This document shows positions 4,722 to 11,445 of a DNA stretch of 12,703 nt, in pieces. The translations under genes were made by a program, and so were the position numbers. The number at the start of each line of letters is the position of its first letter. Position 1 is the stretch's first letter. Origin of the DNA: Acidobacteriaceae bacterium (GTDB lineage Bacteria > Acidobacteriota > Terriglobia > Terriglobales > Acidobacteriaceae); the NCBI GenBank assembly GCA_030049955.1, contig JASIJX010000455.1, positions 1-12,703 of the forward strand, given 5' to 3'. The notes under the pieces were generated by a model. That model was not told where the DNA came from, did no database searches, and saw only the letters and a program-made list of their open reading frames with translations.

Positions 4722-7019
4722 TCACCCAGCCTCAATCAGCCCATACCGCCTCTGCCAAGCATCCTTCAAATGCGCGCGTACGCGCGCACGCTCCGCGTCT
4801 GTGATAGCGGCGTCGGGTTTGTGAACAAATTTCGCCGCCTCCTGCTTGGCCAGTTCCAGCAACTGCCGGTCGCGCACAATATTTGCAACGCGAAACTCCG
4901 GTAGCCCCGCTTGTCGCGTGCCAAAGAATTCCCCCGGCCCACGCATTTGCAAATCCAGGTCGGCCAGCTCGAAGCCATTCTGCGTCCGCACCATCGCATT
5001 CAGCCGTTCTTCGCCCACCGGCGAAACCCTCGGCCCCGTCATCAGGATGCAGTAGCTCTTTGCCGCGCCGCGCCCCACGCGCCCGCGCAACTGGTGCAAC
5101 TGCGCCAGACCGAAGCGCTCGGCATGCTCCACGACCATCACCGAAGCGTTCGGCACGTCCACGCCCACTTCGATTACCGTCGTTGCCACCAGCACCTGAA
5201 TCTCCCCGCGCTGGAACCGGCGCATGATCACGTCTTTCTCATCGGAATCGAGCCGCCCATGGAGAAGGCCCACGCGCAGCCCGGCCAGCGGTCCCGTGCG
5301 TAGCTTCTCGTACATCTCCACGGCAGACTTTAGCCCCGATTTGGCTGTCGGGCTGGCCTCCTTCACTGCATCCGGGAACAACTCTTCTCGTGCCCCGTCC
5401 TTTTCGCGATTTTTGCGAGAAGGACGGGACGTCACGCCATCCTCCGGATCGTGTGAAAAATCCAGCTCCGGCTGATCGTCTTTCGCGCCCTCAATCACCG
5501 GGTAAACAATATATGCCTGCCGTCCCAGCGCAACCTGCTTGCGCACAAAATCCCACACCTCATCCGCGCGCTCATCCGGCACGCGCCTCGTAACAATCGG
5601 CGTGCGCCCCGGTGGAAGCTCATCCAGTACGCTCAGGTCGAGATCGCCGTAGAGCGAGAGCGCCAGCGTGCGCGGAATAGGCGTGGCCGTCATCACCAGC
5701 ATGTCGGGTTCTGCCTGATTCGGTTTCTTCATCAGCCGGAACCTTTGCAGCACGCCAAACCGGTGCTGCTCGTCGACCACCACCAGCCCCAGCCGGTCGA
5801 ACTCAACCTTTTCTTCAATCAGCGCATGCGTCCCGATAACGAGCTGCGCCTCGCCGCGATTGATGAGCCCGCGGTTCGACCGCTTGCGATCGTCGTCGAG
5901 CGAGCCCGTGAGCAGCACAACGCGCGGCTTCCGGCTCGACCGCTCCAGCAGTTTGCGCGCCGCCAGAAAATGCTGCGTAGCCAGAATCTCCGTCGGCGCC
6001 ATCAGCGCGGCCTGGTAGCCGTTCTCGATTGCCACCAGCATCGCCTGCAGCGCCACGATGGTTTTTCCCGAACCCACATCGCCCTGCAGCAGCCTGCGCA
6101 TCGGCGTAGGCTCGCGCATGTCGGCCACGATCTCACCCAGCGCGCGCTTCTGCGCCGCAGTCGGGTGAAAGGGAAGCACGTCGCGGATGGCTTCGCGCAC
6201 ATTTTCGCCGGTAGAGAACGCAATACCCGGCCGCTCCTTCATCTTCCGTCGCTTGATCTCGAGTCCCAGTTCAAGAAAAAACAGCTCCTCGAAGACAAGC
6301 CGCCGATGCGCGGCCGTGGACCAGGCCTGCAGTTGCGCAAACGACGTTCCCTCCAGCGGAAAATGAACCTCGCGCAGCGCGCTTTCCCGGTTAGGCAAAT
6401 CGAGCTGATCGAGCAGCGTCCTCGGCAACGTCTCCGGCACGGCGCCGCGCACCGCTTCAAGCAGATTGAAGATCACCTTGCGCTGCCAGCGCGAGGCCAG
6501 GCGGCTGCCGCCCAGCGACTCGTATACCGGCGTAATGCGGCCCACTTCGAGCAGCCGCGTCTCCGCGTCGGCGCTTGCATCGGGCAGCACCTCAAACTGC
6601 GGCTGAATCATCTTCAGGTTGCTTGTCGACCGCGAAGGCTCCACGCGCCCGTACACCGCAACCGTCTGTCCGGGCAGAAACTTACCCTGCAGGTACGCCG
6701 CATGAAACCAGATGCACTTCATCGCGCGTCGGCCCTGCCCAATCGTCAACTCAAAGATGGGTCCGCGCCGCGTGCGCAGCAGCGCCGACCCGCGCACCTC
6801 GGCAATCACGCTGGCCGTTTCGCCCGCCTTCAACTCGTCCAGGCTGCGCGGATTCTGCCGGTCCTCGTAACGAAAGGGCAAATGGTAGAGCAAATCTTCG
6901 GCCGTGCGAATCCCCTTGGCCGCGAGCATCTCCGCGACCTGCGGTCCAACGCCGCGCACGTACTTCACATCATCTGCAAGGGCAGGCACAGGATGGATGC
7001 TAAATGGCCCGCGCGCCAC
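4722..7019 (-). CDS. recG: ATP-dependent DNA helicase RecG
   Basis: RecG is the branch-migration helicase that remodels stalled forks and recombination intermediates. The 765-residue product has the full layout. A helix-hairpin start (KYVRGVGPQVAEMLAAKGI, 19-37) leads into the wedge/OB region (about 55-145). Helicase lobe 1 carries Walker A QGDVGSGKT (312-320), DEQH (416-419) and TATPIPRTL (444-452). Lobe 2 carries VATTVIEVGVDV (611-622) and QLHQLRGRVGR (640-650). The C-terminal part, with GPGEFFGTRQAGLPEF, is the RecG translocation region. All key motifs are intact. Residues 512-563 form an extra polar segment between YIVYPVIEG and LKSAVEMYEKL, a place where RecG normally has a short link. 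Part of it is encoded by a hairpin repeat (5393-5429). The GTG at 7019-7017 is the only start after the upstream stop that keeps the N-terminus, and no clear ribosome binding site precedes it. Confidence 0.97.
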   Translation of the reverse strand: MARGPFSIHPVPALADDVKYVRGVGPQVAEMLAAKGIRTAEDLLYHLPFRYEDRQNPRSLDELKAGETASVIAEVRGSALLRTRRGPIFELTIGQGRRAMKCIWFHAAYLQGKFLPGQTVAVYGRVEPSRSTSNLKMIQPQFEVLPDASADAETRLLEVGRITPVYESLGGSRLASRWQRKVIFNLLEAVRGAVPETLPRTLLDQLDLPNRESALREVHFPLEGTSFAQLQAWSTAAHRRLVFEELFFLELGLEIKRRKMKERPGIAFSTGENVREAIRDVLPFHPTAAQKRALGEIVADMREPTPMRRLLQGDVGSGKTIVALQAMLVAIENGYQAALMAPTEILATQHFLAARKLLERSSRKPRVVLLTGSLDDDRKRSNRGLINRGEAQLVIGTHALIEEKVEFDRLGLVVVDEQHRFGVLQRFRLMKKPNQAEPDMLVMTATPIPRTLALSLYGDLDLSVLDELPPGRTPIVTRRVPDERADEVWDFVRKQVALGRQAYIVYPVIEGAKDDQPELDFSHDPEDGVTSRPSRKNREKDGAREELFPDAVKEASPTAKSGLKSAVEMYEKLRTGPLAGLRVGLLHGRLDSDEKDVIMRRFQRGEIQVLVATTVIEVGVDVPNASVMVVEHAERFGLAQLHQLRGRVGRGAAKSYCILMTGPRVSPVGEERLNAMVRTQNGFELADLDLQMRGPGEFFGTRQAGLPEFRVANIVRDRQLLELAKQEAAKFVHKPDAAITDAERARVRAHLKDAWQRRYGLIEAG
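5393..5429. repeat. Hairpin repeat C inside recG
   Basis: CCCCGTCCTTTTCGC (5393-5407) faces GCGAGAAGGACGGGA (5415-5429) across a 7-base loop; 13 of 15 positions pair by Watson-Crick rules and one more as G-U. On the recG strand it is read as SRPSRKNREKDGA, residues 531-543. The pattern (GTGCCCCGTCCTT...loop...AAGGACGGGAC) resembles a dispersed hairpin element I recall from acidobacterial intergenic regions. No second copy is in this window, so family status rests on memory. Confidence 0.6.
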
Positions 7020-7078
7020 CGGACAACGCGCTGCAGGGTGCAGGCATCACCCCGTAAGTAAAATCCCGGCGAGTGAAT

Positions 7079-7099
7079 GGAGCTTCAGCCCGCGAGGGA
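7079..7099. repeat. Half-copy relic of repeat family A
   Basis: Positions 7082-7099 (GCTTCAGCCCGCGAGGGA) match the 3' half of the family A copy at 7485-7502 in 16 of 18 bases. The first hairpin is missing. It lies in the divergent region between recG and the 66-residue ORF, 60 bp upstream of the recG start. Confidence 0.55.
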
Positions 7100-7115
7100 A
7101 GCAAACGGCCCGGGA

Positions 7116-7145
7116 TTTACCGAGGAATTCAATCGGGAGTAGAAT
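7116..7145 (+). promoter_or_regulatory. Possible sigma-70-type promoter for the 66-residue ORF
   Basis: TTTACC (7116-7121) and TAGAAT (7140-7145) are separated by 18 bp and end 15 bases before ATG 7161. The -10 match is good and the -35 match is fair. It would produce a very short leader. Confidence 0.3.
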
Positions 7146-7160
7146 CGCTCTGGGCTCGCT

Positions 7161-7361
7161 ATGCTGACTCTTCCCCTGATTCTCGCGGTTGGCATCCCCA
7201 CCGTGCTGGTGCTGGCAGGCCTGTCCCTTCTCTATTTCCGGTTCCAAAAGATGGAAGACCGCCTGCAGCAGATGGACCGCGAGATGCACCAGTTCTACCG
7301 CGATCTCGGCCGTCCCAAGGCAGAAATCATAAATATCCGCGGACGCAACCGGCCGTCCTGA
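7161..7361 (+). CDS. Small single-pass membrane protein with a short coiled coil
   Basis: The 66-residue product has one strongly hydrophobic helix at residues 4-26. A charged, heptad-like stretch follows (KMEDRLQQMDREMHQFYRDL, 30-49) and then a basic tail. The topology suggests a membrane-anchored protein with a short cytoplasmic coiled coil; I know no specific family. The ATG at 7161 has no clear Shine-Dalgarno sequence. A TAGAAT box 15 bases upstream could give a near-leaderless transcript. The gene is divergent from recG and followed by repeat A copy 2. Because it is short it could be spurious, but the clean separation of helix and heptads favours a real gene over two longer overlapping frames here. 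Confidence 0.6.
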   Translation: MLTLPLILAVGIPTVLVLAGLSLLYFRFQKMEDRLQQMDREMHQFYRDLGRPKAEIINIRGRNRPS

Positions 7362-7428
7362 TCAAGACCACAGTCTATTTGGGGTCATAACCGGCGGCTT
7401 CTGCCTGTGCCCGCTGAAAAAGCCCGGT

Positions 7429-7502
7429 GGTTTTGAAAGGGCACGACTTCAGTCGTGCCGCAAGCTCCGAGCAAAATATGTCGGGCTTCAGCCCCTGAGG
7501 GA
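7429..7502. repeat. Repeat family A, copy 2, intergenic (two hairpins)
   Basis: The copy starts GGTTTTGAAAGGG. A perfect 9-bp inverted repeat, GGCACGACT (7440-7448) and AGTCGTGCC (7451-7459) around TC, is followed by a second hairpin, GGGCT (7483-7487) and AGCCC (7490-7494), and the end CCTGAGGGA. The same order and spacing occur inside leuS at 137-209. It occupies the gap after the 66-residue ORF and ends 82 bp before the oxidoreductase start. It may act as a transcript-end or mRNA-stability structure. Confidence 0.9.
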
Positions 7503-7570
7503 CTGCGCATTTAGCATTACCTCAGTCGCCCCTGCGTGTATGGTGGTATGCGGCAGCAAAGCAGCCGGCC

Positions 7571-7577
7571 GGGAGGG
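7571..7577 (+). promoter_or_regulatory. Ribosome binding site deciding the start of the Tat oxidoreductase
   Basis: GGGAGGG lies six bases before ATG 7584. It argues against the in-frame upstream GTG 7536 and ATG 7548, which would push the Tat motif away from the N-terminus. Confidence 0.75.
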
Positions 7578-7583
7578 CCATCC

Positions 7584-8951
7584 ATGCACGTACCTGATGC
7601 GCACGCACTCGATCGCAGAAGCTTTCTCAAAGTCACTGGGGCCGCATCGGCGGCTACGTTGCTCGCCGGCAGTGTCCATGCGCTTGCGGCCGCACAGGAT
7701 CAGCCGTCCGCGCCCATCACCGCCAACGATCACATCCAGCTCGCGCTCATCGGCGCCGGCGGCCAGGGCCAGGGTGACACGAAAACCGCCCTCGAAGTCC
7801 CAGGCGTAAAGTTGGTGGCCGTAGCTGACTGCTACAACGGCCGTCTGGAGCGCTCGAAGGAGCGGTGGGGCGCTGATCTTTTCACCACGCGCGACTACCG
7901 CGAAATCCTCGCGCGCAAAGATATCGACGCCGTCATCATCGCCACGCCCGACCATTGGCACAAGCAGGCCGCAGTAGACGCAATGAAGGCCGGCAAGGAT
8001 GTTTACTGCGAGAAGCCGATGATCCACGTCTACGCCGACGGGCCGGAGATGATCGAGGCCTCGCACACAACTGGCCGCATTCTGCAGATCGGCAGCCAGC
8101 GTGTGAGCTCGATGATCTATGAAAAAGCAAAACAACTGCTCGCCTCAGGCGCCATCGGCAAACTCAACATGGTCACCGCGCACTGGGACCGCAACTCCGC
8201 CATCGGCGCATGGGACTACACCGTTCCTCCCGATGCCTCGCCGGAAACCTGCGACTGGCCGCGCTTTCTCGGAACCGCCCCGAAGATTCCCTTCAACGCT
8301 GAGCACTTCTTCCAGTGGCGCAAATGGAACGCCTACGGCAGCGGCGTGGCCGGCGACCTGTTCGTTCACCTCTTCAGTGGTACGCACTTCATCACCGGCT
8401 CCAAAGGCCCGACGCGCGGCATGGCCACCGGCGGCCTGCGCTATTGGAAGGATGGCCGCGACGCCGCCGACGTGGTGCTGGGGCTCTTCGATTATCCCGA
8501 GGACTTCAACCTCAGCCTGCGCGTGAATTTTGTCGACGGCGGCGAAGAAAGCGAAGGCCTTATCTTCACCGGCTCGGAAGGAACCATGGAGATCGCCGGC
8601 AACTCCGTAAGCGTGAGCCGCGTGCCACGCGAAAAGGAGCCGGGCTACACCATCGATACGTTTACCGAGGCGACGCAGAAAAAATTCCTGGCCGAATACC
8701 GCGTCAAATATCCGCTGCGGCACCCGATGGGCGCGCCCGCCGCCGGCTTCGAGCGCTTCGATGCGCCGCAAGGCTACAGCGACAGCTACGATCACTTCAG
8801 CAACTTCTTTGCCGCGGTACGCTCGCGCAAGCCTGTTGTCGAGGACGCCGTCTTCGGCTACCGCGCCGCCGGCGCCGCGCTGCTCAGCAACCTGAGCATG
8901 CAGCGCGGCGCAGTCGTGCAATGGGACCCCGAGAACATGAAACTGATCTAG
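7584..8951 (+). CDS. Tat-exported Gfo/Idh/MocA family oxidoreductase
   Basis: The 455-residue product has a twin-arginine signal: D10-R11-R12-S-F-L-K, a hydrophobic alanine-rich stretch to about residue 35, and likely cleavage after the ALAAA region. A Rossmann domain starts with LALIGAGGQGQG (about 52-63) and contains the dinucleotide-site motif E143-K144-P145-M. The C-terminal alpha/beta domain holds D258 and H262 in GVAGDLFVHLFSG, the usual catalytic pair region. The family mostly performs NAD(P)-dependent oxidation or reduction of sugars and cyclitols. Tat-exported members carry a bound cofactor and include GH109-type glycosidases, but the substrate cannot be read from this sequence. It should work in the periplasm. 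ATG 7584 was chosen for its ribosome binding site and for placing the RR motif near the N-terminus. It appears to be a single gene between repeat A and the ABC exporter pair. Confidence 0.92.
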   Translation: MHVPDAHALDRRSFLKVTGAASAATLLAGSVHALAAAQDQPSAPITANDHIQLALIGAGGQGQGDTKTALEVPGVKLVAVADCYNGRLERSKERWGADLFTTRDYREILARKDIDAVIIATPDHWHKQAAVDAMKAGKDVYCEKPMIHVYADGPEMIEASHTTGRILQIGSQRVSSMIYEKAKQLLASGAIGKLNMVTAHWDRNSAIGAWDYTVPPDASPETCDWPRFLGTAPKIPFNAEHFFQWRKWNAYGSGVAGDLFVHLFSGTHFITGSKGPTRGMATGGLRYWKDGRDAADVVLGLFDYPEDFNLSLRVNFVDGGEESEGLIFTGSEGTMEIAGNSVSVSRVPREKEPGYTIDTFTEATQKKFLAEYRVKYPLRHPMGAPAAGFERFDAPQGYSDSYDHFSNFFAAVRSRKPVVEDAVFGYRAAGAALLSNLSMQRGAVVQWDPENMKLI

Positions 8952-9023
8952 GCCCACCTTTGCTAAACTTCACAGCAGGTAAGTTCCTATTTTCACCCAG
9001 GCCGATAGCAATCATTGAGCGGC

Positions 9024-9028
9024 GGGAG
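9024..9028 (+). promoter_or_regulatory. Ribosome binding site of the NatA-like gene
   Basis: GGGAG lies five bases before ATG 9034. Confidence 0.6.
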
Positions 9029-9033
9029 AGTCC

Positions 9034-9951
9034 ATGCCAGTTGTCGAACTCGTAGGAGTCACGAAAGCCTATGAGAACAAGATCGCCGTTGATCAATTAA
9101 GCCTCTCTATCGACGCCGGCCAGATGTTCGGCCTCCTCGGTCCAAACGGCGCGGGCAAAACCAGCTCCATCCGCATGATGATGGGCATCACCATGCCCGA
9201 TTCCGGCCAGGTGCGGCTCTTTGAAAAACCATTCGACCGCCAGAGCCTCGACCACGTCGGCTACCTGCCCGAAGAGCGCGGTCTCTACAAGAAGATGAAG
9301 GTGCTCGACCAGCTCGTCTTCTTTGGTCAGTTGCACGGCGTAAGCGGCGAAGAGGCACGCCGGCGCGCCACCCATTGGGCGGAAAGACTGGAAATTGCCG
9401 ACGCGCTCGAAAAGAAAACCGAAGAGCTCTCCAAGGGAATGCAGCAGAAGATTCAATTCATTGGGTCGATCCTGCACGAACCGGGGCTGATCGTGATGGA
9501 TGAGCCCTTCAGCGGCCTCGACCCCGTGAACGCTGGACTGCTCGAGAGCACGCTGCTTGAGCTCAAGGCGCAGGGCCGCGCCATTCTCTTCTCAACCCAC
9601 CGCATGGACCAGGTGGAGAAGCTGTGCGACTCCATCTGCCTCATCAACAGGGGCGAGGCCGTTCTTGCCGGCAGAATGCGCGAGATCAAGAGCCGCTACG
9701 AGCGCAATCGCGTGAATGTCGAGTTCGAAGGCGATGCCGGTTTTCTGGCAAGCGATGAAGTTGCGGAGGCGAAGAACTTCTCCGGCCATGCGGAGATCCT
9801 GCTCAAGCCGCATGGCGACGCGCAGAAGCTGCTTCGCGAAGCTTCCACTCGCGCAACGATCTACCGCTTCGAGCTTGTCGAGCCCTCGCTCGAAGAGATC
9901 TTCATCCGCACCGTGGGAGGCAAAATGATGGGAGGTAAGCTCGATGCTTAA
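9034..9951 (+). CDS. ABC exporter ATP-binding protein, NatA-like
   Basis: The 305-residue product is the nucleotide-binding subunit of an ABC-2 type exporter. Walker A GPNGAGKT (36-43), signature LSKGM (132-136), Walker B LIVMDEP (152-158), D-loop SGLD (160-163) and switch H189 (STHRMDQVE) are all present. The segment VGYLPEERGLYKKM at the Q-loop position is the form seen in the NatA branch. From about 226 a C-terminal domain typical of this branch (DUF4162-like) ends in LEEIFIRTVGGK. The partner is the downstream permease, whose start overlaps this gene by 8 nt, so the two are translationally coupled. NatA/NatB of Bacillus exports sodium, but relatives handle other substrates and the substrate here is unknown. 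Confidence 0.95.
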   Translation: MPVVELVGVTKAYENKIAVDQLSLSIDAGQMFGLLGPNGAGKTSSIRMMMGITMPDSGQVRLFEKPFDRQSLDHVGYLPEERGLYKKMKVLDQLVFFGQLHGVSGEEARRRATHWAERLEIADALEKKTEELSKGMQQKIQFIGSILHEPGLIVMDEPFSGLDPVNAGLLESTLLELKAQGRAILFSTHRMDQVEKLCDSICLINRGEAVLAGRMREIKSRYERNRVNVEFEGDAGFLASDEVAEAKNFSGHAEILLKPHGDAQKLLREASTRATIYRFELVEPSLEEIFIRTVGGKMMGGKLDA

Positions 9952-11203
9952 GCTGCCGCGCAACGTCCTGCTCATTGCCAGGCGCGAGTATCTTGAGAAG
10001 ATTCGCGGGCGCGCCTTCCGGCTTTCCACCGTGCTTGTGCCGGCGCTGATCATCTTGATCATGGGCGGGAGCTTCTTTACGACCCGCTCTCTCGGCGTGG
10101 TCAGGCATATTGTGATTGCCGCTCCAAGCACGGCATTGGCCACGGCCGTGCGCAATCAACTGCTCGCGGAGAAAAACGCAAAGCTCAGCGTGGACATCGA
10201 CGCACCGGCGACAGAGCAGGGAAGGGCCACGCTTTCGCAGCAGGTGCGCAGCAAGGCGATCGACGGGTATCTCTGGATACAACCGCTGAGCGATGATTCG
10301 TTCAGCGCAACCTATGTCTCCTCTTCGGCCGGCGATACGGCAACTGCCGCCAGGCTCGAATCCGCACTGAACGATGCTGTGCTGCGGCAGCGGCTGGCCG
10401 CTTCCGGAGTGCCCGGCGCGCGCCTCGATGCGCTGCTCAAAAACATTCCCGTGGAAACCCTGCGCCTGAATGCGGCCGGCAAGGCCGGCGGAAGCAGCGA
10501 TAGGGTGACGCTGGGCAAAATCATGCTGGAGATCTTCCTGCTCACCATGCCCATTCTGCTCTACGGCATGGATATGGCGCGCTCCATCATCGAGGAGAAA
10601 ACCTCACGCATCTTCGAGGTGATGCTCTCGGTCGTGCGGCCCGGCGATCTGCTCACCGGCAAGCTCATCGGCATCGGCGGCGTGGGGCTCACGCAAATCG
10701 CCATCTGGGTGCTCGCTGCCGGTCTGCTCAGCGGCTCGGCGCTGGCTGCAACGTTGATGCGCGGCGATGTTTCGATCAGCTTTTCCTGGGTCGAGGGCGT
10801 GCTCTTTCCGGTCTACTTCGTGCTCGGCTTCCTGCTCTACAGCTCGCTGTTCTCGGGCCTTGCAGCCACCTGCGAGACGGTGCAGGAATTCCAGATGTAT
10901 GCGCCGCTTGCCGTGCTGCCCACCTGGTTCAGCTTCGGAATCATTCCTCTGGTCCTTAACAATCCCAACTCCGCCTGGGCGACCGGTGCTTCGCTCTTCC
11001 CGTTTACGTCTCCCTTCATCATGGTGCCGCGCATTGGCCTTCAGATGCCGCCGCTGTGGCAGATCGCCGTCTCGATTGCTCTTCTCATCCTGAGCATCTG
11101 GGCCGTGCTCTGGTTCTCATCGCGCCTCTACCGCGTGGGCATCCTGATGTATGGCAAGCGTGCCACCCTGCCGGAGCTGGTGCGTTGGCTGCGCTATAGC
11201 TGA
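9944..11203 (+). CDS. ABC-2 type permease, NatB-like
   Basis: The 419-residue membrane subunit pairs with the NatA-like ATPase. Its topology is that of the ABC-2 permease family. A first helix at about 26-46 follows the amphipathic ARREYLEKIRGRAFRL, an extracytoplasmic domain of about 140 residues spans 50-190, and five helices lie near 193-213, 242-266, 284-306, 320-340 and 371-393. The coupling region MARSIIEEKTSRIFEVMLS and PGDLLTGKLIG (211-243) is characteristic, as is the tail YRVGILMYGKRATLPELVRWLR. ATG 9944 lies seven bases after GGGAGGT (9930-9936), inside the end of the upstream gene. The pair probably forms a two-gene operon. No strong terminator is visible after TGA 11203, only repeat-derived DNA. 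Confidence 0.94.
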   Translation: MLKLPRNVLLIARREYLEKIRGRAFRLSTVLVPALIILIMGGSFFTTRSLGVVRHIVIAAPSTALATAVRNQLLAEKNAKLSVDIDAPATEQGRATLSQQVRSKAIDGYLWIQPLSDDSFSATYVSSSAGDTATAARLESALNDAVLRQRLAASGVPGARLDALLKNIPVETLRLNAAGKAGGSSDRVTLGKIMLEIFLLTMPILLYGMDMARSIIEEKTSRIFEVMLSVVRPGDLLTGKLIGIGGVGLTQIAIWVLAAGLLSGSALAATLMRGDVSISFSWVEGVLFPVYFVLGFLLYSSLFSGLAATCETVQEFQMYAPLAVLPTWFSFGIIPLVLNNPNSAWATGASLFPFTSPFIMVPRIGLQMPPLWQIAVSIALLILSIWAVLWFSSRLYRVGILMYGKRATLPELVRWLRYS

Positions 11204-11227
11204 GAAGCAGCGGTGCTACGGAGCTAG

Positions 11228-11242
11228 GAAAAGCAACCGCGG
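11228..11242 (-). repeat. Inverted tail fragment of repeat family B
   Basis: GAAAAGCAACCGCGG is the reverse complement of the CTGCGGTTGCTTTTC tail of copy 1 (4674-4688) in 14 of 15 bases. It lies 54 bp before copy 2 in the opposite orientation. Confidence 0.45.
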
Positions 11243-11295
11243 AGCCGGCCAGTCACTCTGATCTCTCTCCCCGAATTCAGCAGGTTCAACCAATC

Positions 11296-11347
11296 TGTCA
11301 TCCTGAGGCAAATCGGGGTGAAGAAGCCGAAGGATCTGCGGTTCGGG
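11296..11347. repeat. Repeat family B, copy 2, downstream of the NatB-like gene
   Basis: The copy starts TGTCATCCTGAGG and ends GCCGAAGGATCTGCGGTTCG, matching both ends of the copy at 4636-4690. The middle is different (CAAATCGGGGTGAAGAA). It lies in the 242-bp gap between the exporter and the acyltransferase gene. Confidence 0.7.
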
Positions 11348-11381
11348 GCGTTGTCATTTGCAACAAACCTCTGCTCCAGGG

Positions 11382-11426
11382 CACTAACACCGCTAACTCC
11401 GCTAACACCGCTAGTTCCGCTAAAAT
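11382..11426 (+). repeat. Five 9-bp tandem repeats ending in a -10-like TAAAAT
   Basis: The units are CACTAACAC, CGCTAACTC, CGCTAACAC, CGCTAGTTC and CGCTAAAAT. Odd and even units alternate, so an 18-bp period is also visible. The last unit contains TAAAAT (11421-11426), seven bases before GTG 11434. The array may be part of the promoter of the acyltransferase gene or a simple-sequence expansion. Confidence 0.7.
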
Positions 11427-11445
11427 CAAGCTAGTGACTGCCCCA

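Noticed and set aside
5745..7061. A 438-residue open frame on the plus strand opposite recG
   Set aside because: It is fully antisense to a RecG with all motifs intact. Its composition (R, Q, H and L rich) is typical of a GC-rich shadow frame.
7073..7390. A 105-residue plus-strand frame overlapping the 66-residue membrane ORF
   Set aside because: It begins in the repeat-relic region, has no hydrophobic or domain pattern, and competes with a frame that shows a clean membrane helix and heptads.
7536..7583. Upstream starts GTG 7536 and ATG 7548 for the oxidoreductase
   Set aside because: ATG 7584 has an ideal GGGAGGG six bases upstream and puts the twin-arginine motif at residues 11-12, where it belongs.
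8145..8957. A 270-residue minus-strand frame opposite the oxidoreductase
   Set aside because: It is antisense to a clear Gfo/Idh/MocA protein, and its A/G/V-rich composition fits a shadow frame.
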